A stretch of 64,000 nucleotides of DNA from Mycolicibacter sp. MU0083 (lineage in GTDB: Bacteria > Actinomycetota > Actinomycetes > Mycobacteriales > Mycobacteriaceae). Both the position numbers and the translations under genes were made by a program. Shown here one piece after another: positions 7,373-14,389 of the stretch (its first letter is position 1; each line of letters begins with the position of its first letter). The notes under the pieces were generated by a model, which saw only the letters and a program-made list of their open reading frames with translations, searched no databases and had not been told where the DNA came from. The stretch covers positions 3,596,001-3,660,000 of the forward strand of contig NZ_OY726394.1 in NCBI RefSeq assembly GCF_963378075.1. The letters are read 5' to 3'.

Positions 7373-7415
7373 CGCGGACCGGTTGCCGGCTGACGAGGGC
7401 GACAACCGGTCCGCG
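7373..7415. terminator. Large perfect hairpin upstream of the HNH gene
   Basis: CGCGGACCGGTTG (7373-7385) and CAACCGGTCCGCG (7403-7415) form 13-bp perfect arms around a 17-base loop. It lies between the gene ending at 7520 and the HNH start at 7344, so it may end transcription of the upstream unit. There is no strong T-run on the relevant strand; a packaging or processing structure is possible. Confidence 0.5.
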
Positions 7416-7519
7416 ACTTTCCGCCACAACCCGGCAGAGACATGGAATCTGCGGGTTGGCGTCACCAGTGGGCCGTACGGTTCCGGCTTCCTGGTGGTGT
7501 CTGTGGTGCATCGGAGGGG

Positions 7520-8188
7520 CTAGATGGTGCTGCCGACGGGGGCGTTGGGGGGCAGGTGCTTCATGGTGCGTGCGTTGGCTTGTGCGGGCGGGGTGGCCGC
7601 GAGCTTTTCGAGTTGTCGGGTGTCGCTGCGGCCTGAGGGGTATAGCTCCCTGGCGAGGTCGGGGGGCAGGTTGAGGGCGCCGACGGAGAAGATGACGGCG
7701 GTTGCGGTGTTCATGTTGCGGCCGGTCGGGATGCTCTGGAGTTCCTTGTGGGCGTCGGTTTTGCCGGTTGCGTTGGCGTAGGTGGCGACGATGCTCTTGG
7801 CGCCGAGTTCGTGCGCTCGGGCGGCGAGGGCGGTCGCCATCGAGGTGTCACCCATGTCGAGGGCGCGGTCGAGTGCGGGTCCGAGTTGGTCGGGGTCGTT
7901 GATCTGTGCGGCGCGGTCGCTGGCGTCGCGGTAGGCGATGATCGCTGACGGGTCGCTGGAGCCTAGGCCGAACAGCTTGCCGCGGAGTTGCCGTTCGGCG
8001 GCTTCGTTTCCGGTGACGAAGGTGTCGCGTAGTTCGACCGCTTTGGCGTTGGCGGCGGTGATGGCCGCCGCGATTTGGTGGGCCTTGCCGTCGGTGGAGA
8101 AGTTGGGGTTGCCGGCGATCTCGTCGCATTCCTGCTGGAGGTCGGCGCGCAGGTTTGCCATTTGCGTCCTGGCTTCGTTGAGTTCCAT
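7520..8188 (-). CDS. Hypothetical helical phage protein
   Basis: A 222-residue acidic, alanine-rich protein. The first 90 residues are predicted coiled-coil or long helices (NEARTQMANLRADLQQECDE), followed by more helical repeats and a Pro/Ala-rich C-terminus. No signal peptide, transmembrane segment or catalytic motif. It lies between a tail-gene block and the packaging genes, where scaffold, tail-assembly or head-tail proteins are often found, but no family is recognised and I assign no function. Confidence 0.55.
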   Translation of the reverse strand: MELNEARTQMANLRADLQQECDEIAGNPNFSTDGKAHQIAAAITAANAKAVELRDTFVTGNEAAERQLRGKLFGLGSSDPSAIIAYRDASDRAAQINDPDQLGPALDRALDMGDTSMATALAARAHELGAKSIVATYANATGKTDAHKELQSIPTGRNMNTATAVIFSVGALNLPPDLARELYPSGRSDTRQLEKLAATPPAQANARTMKHLPPNAPVGSTI

Positions 8189-8201
8189 TGGGGTGCTCCG
8201 T

Positions 8202-8600
8202 TCAGGCGGTGAGTTTGTGGGTGTTCAGATGTGTTGTGTTGATGAGCCATCGGCCGCCGCAGTTGGTGGCGGGGAGTCGTCCGGTAGCGCACCATTTGCG
8301 GATTGCTCTGTCGGTGACTCCGAGCTTTGTTGCTGCCTCGGTGGTCGTGACCCATTGGTTTGATTCTTGCGAATCGTGTTGTGGTGTTGCTGGTTCTGTT
8401 CCGGTAGCGGAACGCGTACTGAGTGCTACGAGGTGCAGTGCGGCGAGGACTTCGTAGGCTTCGGGGTCGGTCATGCGAAGTGCGATACGGCGATCCGCTG
8501 TCATTCCGGCTTGCGTTTCTAGCCACCTGGCGATGCGTGGTGGCACGATGACCGAGCCGTTGGGGGTGATGTGTTGGGCGATGCGTTGCGACCAGTCCAT
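8202..8600 (-). CDS. Excisionase-type helix-turn-helix DNA-binding protein
   Basis: A 132-residue protein starting at ATG 8600. Residues about 84-125 (VTTTEAATKLGVTDRAIRKW, then CATGRLPATNCGGRWLI) form the MerR/excisionase-like HTH_17 fold with its wing. The N-terminal 60 residues (PPRIARWLETQAGMTADRRI) may be a dimerisation region. It starts 8 bp after the tail-protein gene. It could regulate element genes or act in recombination; the better candidate for the recombination directionality factor is the gene at 13743-13961. Confidence 0.7.
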   Translation of the reverse strand: MDWSQRIAQHITPNGSVIVPPRIARWLETQAGMTADRRIALRMTDPEAYEVLAALHLVALSTRSATGTEPATPQHDSQESNQWVTTTEAATKLGVTDRAIRKWCATGRLPATNCGGRWLINTTHLNTHKLTA

Positions 8601-8608
8601 TGCCCGAC

Positions 8609-10396
8609 CTAAAACAAGTCGTTGCTGCCGAACAGGGTTCCGACTGCGGACCACATGGTTTGGAGTGTTCGGACTGCTTGGCCTAGTGGGTCTTCCATCT
8701 CGCCGCCGGTTCCGATGGTGATGTCGAACGTCTTTGGGGTCGACTCGTCGTAGTAGAGGCGTAGTTCGCTTACCTGGTCGGTGTAGAGCAGCCCGTCGAT
8801 TTCGAACAGGCAGCGGGTGCCAAGATCGAAGTCGAAATAGACGCTGTAGGGGCGGCGATTCCAGATGGAGACTTTGAAGCTTTGGTAGGGGCGGGTTTTC
8901 CAGAATCCGCGCCGCATCGTTAGCGCCGACGAGATGGTGTAGGCGGTCCCGCCGCCCTCCTGGGTGAAGTATTCGAGGTACCCCATGTCTCCGGCTTGGA
9001 TTTCCCGCATCGGATCGGTCTGCCGCATGAACGCCAGGAGCATGTTGTCGAACTGGCCTTGATATACCTCTTCGAGGCCGGAGCCCTGCGGAGCTGGGCC
9101 GACCATGCCGCCGCCCCCTGCTGCGCCGCCGTAGACGTGGGTGAGCTGGAGATACGACAGTCCGAACTTGATTCCGAAGGTCTGCAACTCGTTGACCCAG
9201 CCGGGACTCTTGCCGCCGACAATGATCGACTTCGCCTTCGACTTGAACGTCGCATGCTCCGACGACTTGATCGGTGATTGCGCGGTGGAGTCCCGGAACA
9301 CAATGCTCGGGAGTTTCGGGGCGGTGCCGAGCAAGTCGCGAATGTACGGCTTGACGTTCTGGTTGGTGCGCGGATCGATGGCGTCGGCGTCGTTGAACTG
9401 GTAGAGGATTTCGGCGAGCAGGTCGTCTGCTGTGGTGGCGACCAGGTTCACGGCTCCATCGACTGCGGTGCCGGTCAACCCGACAACACCGGAGTTGTCT
9501 TCGACAGCGATGACGAGGCAGTTCCGGGATGGGCGTGCGGCTTCTTGCCCGATCAGTGCGGCCAGTTCCGGGTGGGGGCTGTCTTCGTCTTCGGTCAGCC
9601 AGGTGTAGACGCGGACGTTGCAGCCGGCGTCTTTCAGCATGCCTTCGCAGGTGTCGTGGGCTGGGGACCAGCGGGAGGCGATCACCGAAAACCGAGAGAT
9701 GTCCGTGAGTGGATTCACGAACTGCGCCTGGATCGGCCATCCCAACGGGGACCAGAGTCGCCCATCCGACAGCGGCTTAATCCACGCAGCAGGATTCACA
9801 AAGTTGTCGATGATGCCGAGCGGGGGCCAGAAGATGCGGGCGAGGTTGATGAATGTGGTTGCGGCGACGATGGTGCGGGTGTTGCCGGGGAGCACCCATG
9901 CCTTGAGGGGCTGGATTTCGGGTGCGAACCACGGTGTGGCAGCGAAATACAGATGCTTCCAGTGCTCCCGGTTTTCGGCTACGTCGAGATGTAGTTCGTG
10001 CAAGCCTTTTTCGGTGCGGACCTGGCGGATTGCGGTGACTTTGCCGCCCCACCGCCACCGCCAGTTCCGCCTGTTGGGGTACGGGTCAATGGTGATGTTC
10101 AGGTCATCGTTGGCACGGACATCGGTGCGGAGGAATTTGTTGATCCAATCCGACCCGCGCAGGACGATGGAGCCGGTGCCGGTGTCATGGAGTGCCTGGC
10201 GTACATCGAGTGACTTCTCACCACCGATCACGCCAATGAACTTCATGTCTTTGTCCCATAACCGGATCAGCGGCTTGGCTTTCGATTCCTCATCGAGGAC
10301 TTGCCGTTTGGCGAGGGCGTACCGGTATGCGCTGATCGGGGCGTTGATGGGGTCGGGGACTCCGTTTGCGCCGAGGGTGGGGAGTTTGATGGTCAT
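8609..10396 (-). CDS. Gp37-like minor tail protein
   Basis: A 595-residue protein that resembles the siphovirus ReqiPepy6 Gp37-like family of actinophage minor tail proteins: an N-terminal beta-rich part (RLWDKDMKFIGVIGGEKSLD), a middle with QFNDADAIDPRTNQN, and a C-terminal beta region (YSVYFDFDLGTRCLFEIDGL). Such proteins sit in the tail tip and contribute to host contact. The ATG at 10396 overlaps the upstream stop (TAATG). It is the only recognisable virion structural gene in the element, with no tape measure, tube or capsid gene nearby. The gene looks intact, suggesting it is kept under selection. Confidence 0.65.
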   Translation of the reverse strand: MTIKLPTLGANGVPDPINAPISAYRYALAKRQVLDEESKAKPLIRLWDKDMKFIGVIGGEKSLDVRQALHDTGTGSIVLRGSDWINKFLRTDVRANDDLNITIDPYPNRRNWRWRWGGKVTAIRQVRTEKGLHELHLDVAENREHWKHLYFAATPWFAPEIQPLKAWVLPGNTRTIVAATTFINLARIFWPPLGIIDNFVNPAAWIKPLSDGRLWSPLGWPIQAQFVNPLTDISRFSVIASRWSPAHDTCEGMLKDAGCNVRVYTWLTEDEDSPHPELAALIGQEAARPSRNCLVIAVEDNSGVVGLTGTAVDGAVNLVATTADDLLAEILYQFNDADAIDPRTNQNVKPYIRDLLGTAPKLPSIVFRDSTAQSPIKSSEHATFKSKAKSIIVGGKSPGWVNELQTFGIKFGLSYLQLTHVYGGAAGGGGMVGPAPQGSGLEEVYQGQFDNMLLAFMRQTDPMREIQAGDMGYLEYFTQEGGGTAYTISSALTMRRGFWKTRPYQSFKVSIWNRRPYSVYFDFDLGTRCLFEIDGLLYTDQVSELRLYYDESTPKTFDITIGTGGEMEDPLGQAVRTLQTMWSAVGTLFGSNDLF

Positions 10397-10686
10397 TAGT
10401 GGTTCTCCTCGATTAGGACGAGCTCTGCTCCGTCGCGTTCGATGTCGGCGTAGTACGCCAGGACAGCGCCTAGGCCACTGCCCGATCCGTTTGCTTCGGC
10501 CTCGTTGATGCGTCGTGCGGCGGCGCGCCAGTATTCGGCGTCGTGTTCCGGGCCAGGGAGGATTTGATCCTCTGGGATGCCGGAAAGCAGGCTCAGGCCG
10601 GCGGTGTTGATGCGGAAGTCTTCGCCGACATACGCGCATCGGACGATGATGCGGTCGGGTTTCTCTGTGGTGGTGTCGTCAATCAT
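10396..10686 (-). CDS. Hypothetical phage protein
   Basis: A 96-residue acidic protein read from ATG 10686 (ribosome site AAAGGAG). It includes a stretch RIIVRCAYVGEDFRINTAGL and a helical segment (AEYWRAAARRINEAEANGSG). No recognised domain. It overlaps the genes on both sides and is probably translated together with the tail protein. Confidence 0.55.
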   Translation of the reverse strand: MIDDTTTEKPDRIIVRCAYVGEDFRINTAGLSLLSGIPEDQILPGPEHDAEYWRAAARRINEAEANGSGSGLGAVLAYYADIERDGAELVLIEENH

Positions 10687-10831
10687 GGGTGTCTCCTTTT
10701 CGACGGGTGACGAGGATGGCTTGGGCGCGGTCTGTTCGTGCACGATGGGTGCCGCGTGGCCGGCGGCACGGTTGATCTGGCGGCGCATGGCAGGTCGGGC
10801 AGTCGACTGCTAGGGCGATCTGAGCGTTCAT
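10679..10831 (-). CDS. Short zinc-finger protein (50 aa)
   Basis: Found by reading the gap between the WhiB-like gene and the 96-residue gene. ATG 10831 overlaps the WhiB-like stop (ATGA) and the TGA at 10679-10681 overlaps the next start. The product contains CPTCHAPPDQPCRRPRGTHR with C11, C14, C22 and H29, the one-zinc finger common in actinophage small proteins (CPxCxAxPGxPC-type). The overlap at both ends and the motif support a real gene. Likely a nucleic-acid-binding accessory protein; role unknown. Confidence 0.65.
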   Translation of the reverse strand: MNAQIALAVDCPTCHAPPDQPCRRPRGTHRARTDRAQAILVTRRKGDTHD

Positions 10832-11262
10832 GCGGCGCCTTCCGATCGCGTTGCGCGGTTGGTCCGGCCAACCGATTTCGGATGCAGCACGCCAGCGGTC
10901 ACGCCGAGCGGGCGCTTGTCTGATGGCAGTGCGGTGTACCAGTCGTGGCAGGCTTCGGCGACTGGGCAGCGTGCGCAGATGCGGGCGGCGGCGTCGATCC
11001 CATCGGAGAGACCGGCCTCTGATGCGAAGAACACAGCGGGGTGATCTCGGCAGGCCGCACCGCGCAGCCTCGGTGTACCGGCCAATATTTCGCCCAGCAC
11101 CGCGACCACAGGATCGACGGCGGGCAGGCTCCGAGCGACCGGCTCCCTTGGCGGTCGTGGCTGTTGCCGCCGGCCCCAGTCGCGCCTATAGCATTTGCGG
11201 CACATGCCTTTTGCTCGGTCGGGTTGTTCGCATCCGGTGGTTGAGCAGGTAGTAGCGGTCAC
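10828..11262 (-). CDS. WhiB-like transcription factor with extra N-terminal zinc finger
   Basis: A 144-residue protein (GTG 11262, overlapping the upstream stop as GTGA). Residues 65-125 form a WhiB domain with four cluster cysteines C71, C96, C99 and C105 (ICARCPVAEAC) and a turn GVTAG in place of the usual GVWGG. The N-terminus adds a separate cysteine set, C6, C11, C21 and C24 (CSTTGCEQPDRAKGMCRKC), which looks like a small zinc ribbon absent from ordinary WhiB proteins. WhiB of mycobacteriophage TM4 represses host whiB2 and gives superinfection exclusion (established); a similar role is possible. Confidence 0.75.
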   Translation of the reverse strand: MTATTCSTTGCEQPDRAKGMCRKCYRRDWGRRQQPRPPREPVARSLPAVDPVVAVLGEILAGTPRLRGAACRDHPAVFFASEAGLSDGIDAAARICARCPVAEACHDWYTALPSDKRPLGVTAGVLHPKSVGRTNRATRSEGAA

Positions 11263-11843
11263 TGGTCACCGCCGTCGACATCAGGGAGCGCACTGCCGTG
11301 GTTGCTGACCCGGTCCGCCCATGCTTTAGTGCGGGCTTCGGCGAGCATCACTCGGGCGTCGTAGTTGGAGCCGTGGTCTTCGAGGTCCCGAAGCATCTGC
11401 GGTACGACCAGGCTCGCAACGGTGTCCAAGGCTGCGGCGAACAACAGGAACGCTTGTCCGGGGTCGCCTCCGACCATGCTGAAATAGCGGGCCTTGACGT
11501 CGTCTACGAGGTCGGGGTCTTCGCCGGCGTCGAGGATGTCGAACGCCAGTCGTGCGCCGAACAGTTCCTTGGCAATGATGCTCGGGATGGCGAGGGTTGT
11601 CGCGGTGGGTTCCCCGCCTGCGGTGTGCGCCCGTACGGCCGTCACGTTGCCGTGCCATGGCTCCTCGATCAGCGCCCAGTCTCGAGCGGTCTCGGCGGCG
11701 GCGCGGGCTTCGGCCAGGCGGGCGGGCTGTTCGTCTCGGGCCTGTTCGATTCTGTCGAGGATTTGGCGTGCTTGCTCAACGTAGGTAGCCGATTCGGCTG
11801 CCAGGCTGTCGAGGTCGGTTGCGTTCGGTTCGATGGTGGTCAT
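11259..11843 (-). CDS. Hypothetical phage protein
   Basis: A 194-residue mostly helical acidic protein (ESATYVEQARQILDRIEQAR at the N-terminus, then a compact domain with PSIIAKELFGARLAFDILDA). No catalytic motif. It lies between the DUF3631 ATPase and the WhiB-like gene and overlaps the latter by 4 bp. Not recognised; phiRv1 has unassigned genes in the comparable interval. Confidence 0.55.
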   Translation of the reverse strand: MTTIEPNATDLDSLAAESATYVEQARQILDRIEQARDEQPARLAEARAAAETARDWALIEEPWHGNVTAVRAHTAGGEPTATTLAIPSIIAKELFGARLAFDILDAGEDPDLVDDVKARYFSMVGGDPGQAFLLFAAALDTVASLVVPQMLRDLEDHGSNYDARVMLAEARTKAWADRVSNHGSALPDVDGGDQ

Positions 11844-11856
11844 TGCTTATCTCCTG

Positions 11857-13239
11857 TCAGGTGGTGGGGATGGCGCATTCGGCGCAGCGGCCGGCGGCGA
11901 TGGATTCGGGGCGGGTCAGTTCAACCCCGCACGGGCAAGGCCGTACTTCTGCTACATCTGCTACATGCGCGCCATCGGGGCTGGAATCTGGAGCGGATGG
12001 AGCGGATGGAGCGGATACGTCGGGGAGGTACCGCGACCAGGCGTCAGCGAACTGAGCCGAGGTGTACCCGCGTAATCCCCGTTCACCGGCATGGAGTTTC
12101 GAGCCGATCCCGTACTTGCCGAGGCGTTGCGACAACCCACGACTATCGAGCGGTTCCCCGCGCCGAATAGTCGGCCATGGTGACTCATCCATCTTGTTCA
12201 GCGCGGACAGCAGGTGCTCGGTGGTGAGCTGGTCAACTTGACTGTCGGAGAACGCTTGCCGGATGTCGCGTAGGAGAAGTACCCCGACGCTGGGTGCCCT
12301 CTCCTTGGATGCCGCTACAAGCGCGACAGCGGCTCCACGCGCCCGCTGCGGCCAATCGCCGCCAGCGAGGTCTGCCACAGCTAGCAGCGCTTCCCACACG
12401 TCGGCGTCACGGTCGGTCACCGATTCGGGGATGTGCGGCCAGAAATTTCCAGCCAGGGCTACCCGTACCGCGTCGGAGCCGGCCCACCCAGATAGTCGGT
12501 CTCCGAGAGCGAAAGCCTCGGGGTGGTTAACGCGAGGTCGCCACGGCTCCACATTTTCGCCGGGTGCTCGACGCCGCATTCGCACAACGACGCTACGCGT
12601 CATGATCGTGTCGGGCAGGTCATCGAGGCCAGCGAGCATGACCGCGCAGTAGGCGGGCAATTCCTCGGTCTCGACAACCTTGCCGCGCATCACGCACCGG
12701 CCAGCGGTAGCGCCCTTGCGATGCCCAGCATTGAGCATCCCGCGGATGTCCTCGTTGTCCTTGGCTTTCGGTCCGAACACCGTGTCGATCTCGTCGTACA
12801 AGATCGTTGGGCGCCCGCCCTCGTCGGATACCTTGCGGAACAGATAGGCCGGCGTGGTGTTGACCGCGTGCACGGGCCGCGGCACCAACGGCTCCGTGAC
12901 TTCCAGTGCACGCGACTTCCCTGACCCCGGTTCGGGTGACAGAAAGGCCATCCGCGGCGTGGATTCCCAATAGTCCATCAACCAGGCGTGAGCGATCCAC
13001 AAGACGTGCGCAATCAGTGCGTGGGGACTCGGGTACACCACGAACCGCGTAAGGAACGTCTCCACATCGTCAAACAGCCGTGCACCGTCATCGCGGCCAA
13101 CACCGTTCGTATCCGCTACATCCGCTCCATGTGCTCCGGTGGCGTGCAAAATCTTCTCGGCTAGAAGATTTTCTTCGGAAGCGGCTGCGTACTTGCCGCT
13201 GGTGACCAGCTCCCGGCCGCGTTCGATGTCGTTAGGCAT
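11857..13239 (-). CDS. DUF3631 P-loop ATPase (replication-type), phiRv1 Rv1582c-like
   Basis: A 460-residue protein from ATG 13239 (ribosome site GGAGG). Walker A SPEPGSGKS lies at about 102-110 and Walker B ILYDEID at about 146-152; DUF3631 follows. A C-terminal zinc ribbon (CPCG near 429, CAEC near 454) ends the protein. Such DUF3631 proteins occur in phage and plasmid replication modules and are thought to be helicase-like or primase-associated. In phiRv1 a protein of nearly the same length (Rv1582c) sits in the same place relative to the integrase. The gene appears intact. Confidence 0.75.
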   Translation of the reverse strand: MPNDIERGRELVTSGKYAAASEENLLAEKILHATGAHGADVADTNGVGRDDGARLFDDVETFLTRFVVYPSPHALIAHVLWIAHAWLMDYWESTPRMAFLSPEPGSGKSRALEVTEPLVPRPVHAVNTTPAYLFRKVSDEGGRPTILYDEIDTVFGPKAKDNEDIRGMLNAGHRKGATAGRCVMRGKVVETEELPAYCAVMLAGLDDLPDTIMTRSVVVRMRRRAPGENVEPWRPRVNHPEAFALGDRLSGWAGSDAVRVALAGNFWPHIPESVTDRDADVWEALLAVADLAGGDWPQRARGAAVALVAASKERAPSVGVLLLRDIRQAFSDSQVDQLTTEHLLSALNKMDESPWPTIRRGEPLDSRGLSQRLGKYGIGSKLHAGERGLRGYTSAQFADAWSRYLPDVSAPSAPSAPDSSPDGAHVADVAEVRPCPCGVELTRPESIAAGRCAECAIPTT

Positions 13240-13486
13240 CGGCCACCTCCCCGCACCGAAGGCGCAGAGAGAGCTGGCGATCAGTTCCGCCACGCCGCCA
13301 TAGCTCACGGCGAATCGCTATGGGCACCAGGGCAAGGCACCCAGCGTGATTGAGGTGCTCAACGGTCGCGTGCCAGCTCTCGGCCTGGTTGTCGGTGATC
13401 GGTACCGGCTCGTATTCGGCCGGCCAGGGGTCGCCGCCTGGCAGTCGTTGCGCCGCAGCACGGCGGAGTTTCAAGGGGTGCGTCAT
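13232..13486 (-). CDS. Small hypothetical protein
   Basis: An 84-residue basic protein from ATG 13486 (MTHPLKLRRAAAQRLPGGDP), ending in the start region of the DUF3631 gene (8-bp overlap). It includes an arginine-rich stretch (IAIRRELWRRGGTDRQLSLR). Not recognised. Membership of the compact integrase-to-ATPase operon is clear from the overlaps. Confidence 0.6.
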   Translation of the reverse strand: MTHPLKLRRAAAQRLPGGDPWPAEYEPVPITDNQAESWHATVEHLNHAGCLALVPIAIRRELWRRGGTDRQLSLRLRCGEVADA

Positions 13487-13746
13487 GGGGTCACCGCCTT
13501 TGCGCGGCGTCGACACTTAGGGCCAGTTCCGCTGAGCAGCGACTCCGGTGTCGAAAGCGGGTGCCCGCAGCATTGGCACGGCATCGACAAGCCGAATCCG
13601 ACACTGGTCAACAATTCGATGGCTGCCCGCACCGCGGGGCCAGAAACGGTAGAATCGGGGTGCATTGGTGATGTGGTGGCAGCCGGTCTCAGGGGTGGGG
13701 CCGGCGCTTCCATTTCCGGCGGCCCCCCGGTCGACGCGGCGCTCAC
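13483..13746 (-). CDS. DUF6011-like zinc-ribbon protein
   Basis: An 87-residue protein (GTG 13746) with a disordered Pro/Ala-rich N-terminus and a C-terminal zinc ribbon CQCCGHPLSTPESLLSGTGP followed by KCRRR. The G-x-GPKC ending is typical of DUF6011 modules found in many actinophage small proteins. Probably nucleic-acid binding. It overlaps both neighbours by 4 bp. Confidence 0.65.
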   Translation of the reverse strand: MSAASTGGPPEMEAPAPPLRPAATTSPMHPDSTVSGPAVRAAIELLTSVGFGLSMPCQCCGHPLSTPESLLSGTGPKCRRRAKAVTP

Positions 13747-13961
13747 GCCGCACCGCTCTTACGAACCGGCTTAAGCAGTTCGGCGAGGCGCGTGCGCTGC
13801 TCATCTGTTAGCGGAGGGGCTTGCGACAACGTCCGTTCAACGAAGTCGTGAATCTTCGCTTCAGCCAGCTCTCGGCGGGCCTCGGTGATCTTCTCGGAAT
13901 TGCCGCGATGGTGGCGGGTAGTAATTCCCAACCGATTGCGTGCGGCCAGTGCGCGTGACAT
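13743..13961 (-). CDS. Recombination directionality factor-like protein (phiRv1 Rv1584c-like)
   Basis: A 72-residue basic protein from ATG 13961. From memory, its second half (APPLTDEQRTRLAELLKPVR) closely resembles the C-terminus of phiRv1 Rv1584c, the 73-residue factor that switches the phiRv1 serine integrase from integration to excision (function established for phiRv1). Position also agrees: close to the integrase and just upstream of the ATPase gene block. It would bind the integrase bound to attL/attR and allow excision. It starts the leftward operon after a 98-bp gap with promoter-like features. Confidence 0.65.
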   Translation of the reverse strand: MSRALAARNRLGITTRHHRGNSEKITEARRELAEAKIHDFVERTLSQAPPLTDEQRTRLAELLKPVRKSGAA

Positions 13962-14087
13962 TTCGTTCTCCGGGCAGCAGAACTTTGCCCGGCTTTGTGG
14001 CGGGGCCTGCCCGTGAGGTTCAGAAAGCGCTCACGACCGCTTGTGTCAAAGGCTACTAGCTACCTAGGCAGTAGCGAGATATCTAGG
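13962..14087 (-). promoter_or_regulatory. Intergenic region with CTAG cluster and possible -35 element
   Basis: On the minus strand a perfect TTGACA (plus-strand TGTCAA at 14044-14049) could be a -35 element for the leftward operon beginning at 13961; the matching -10 is weak. Just upstream, three CTAG tetramers and a GCTAC/GTAGC inverted repeat occur at 14052-14087, partly inside the neighbouring gene's 3' end. Similar CTAG repeats precede hicAB. A repressor site is possible, though no classical immunity repressor is visible. Confidence 0.35.
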
Positions 14088-14389
14088 AAATCCTCGCGTG
14101 TCGCGGCCATCCACGCCCGAAAGTGCGGCTCGGTCAGCGGCTTGTTCCGGCCGCACCGTGGGCACTTCCACCGCCACAAACCATTTGCGTCCCTATGACT
14201 CTCGACATGCACAACCGTCTTGTTGGTGACCATAGTGCCGTCGATGTCACCGACTGGTAGGTGAGCTGATCCGACGCGACTGGATTCTTCCTGAATCTGT
14301 CCGTCATCGGTCAGCGTCAAGCGCGAGAGGGGAAGCCGACGATGCTGACCGCGGTCGCTGCAGCCCACCGTGAATTTCTGCTCAGTCAT
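14060..14389 (-). CDS. Zinc-ribbon protein next to the integrase
   Basis: A 109-residue protein from ATG 14389 whose start overlaps the integrase stop by 8 bp. The N-terminal half has beta-type stretches (KFTVGCSDRGQHRRLPLSRL), and the C-terminal half carries WRWKCPRCGRNKPL followed by HFRAWM, a CxxC zinc knuckle. phiRv1 has an unassigned gene (Rv1585c) in the same place. Function not recognised; co-translation with the integrase suggests a role in recombination or regulation. Confidence 0.6.
   Translation of the reverse strand: MTEQKFTVGCSDRGQHRRLPLSRLTLTDDGQIQEESSRVGSAHLPVGDIDGTMVTNKTVVHVESHRDANGLWRWKCPRCGRNKPLTEPHFRAWMAATREDFLDISLLPR

Noticed and set aside
8202..8600. Helix-turn-helix protein as the phage immunity repressor
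   Set aside because: The fold is excisionase/MerR-like and the gene lies in the late-type leftward block behind the tail gene, not in a divergent control region; no repressor could be assigned.
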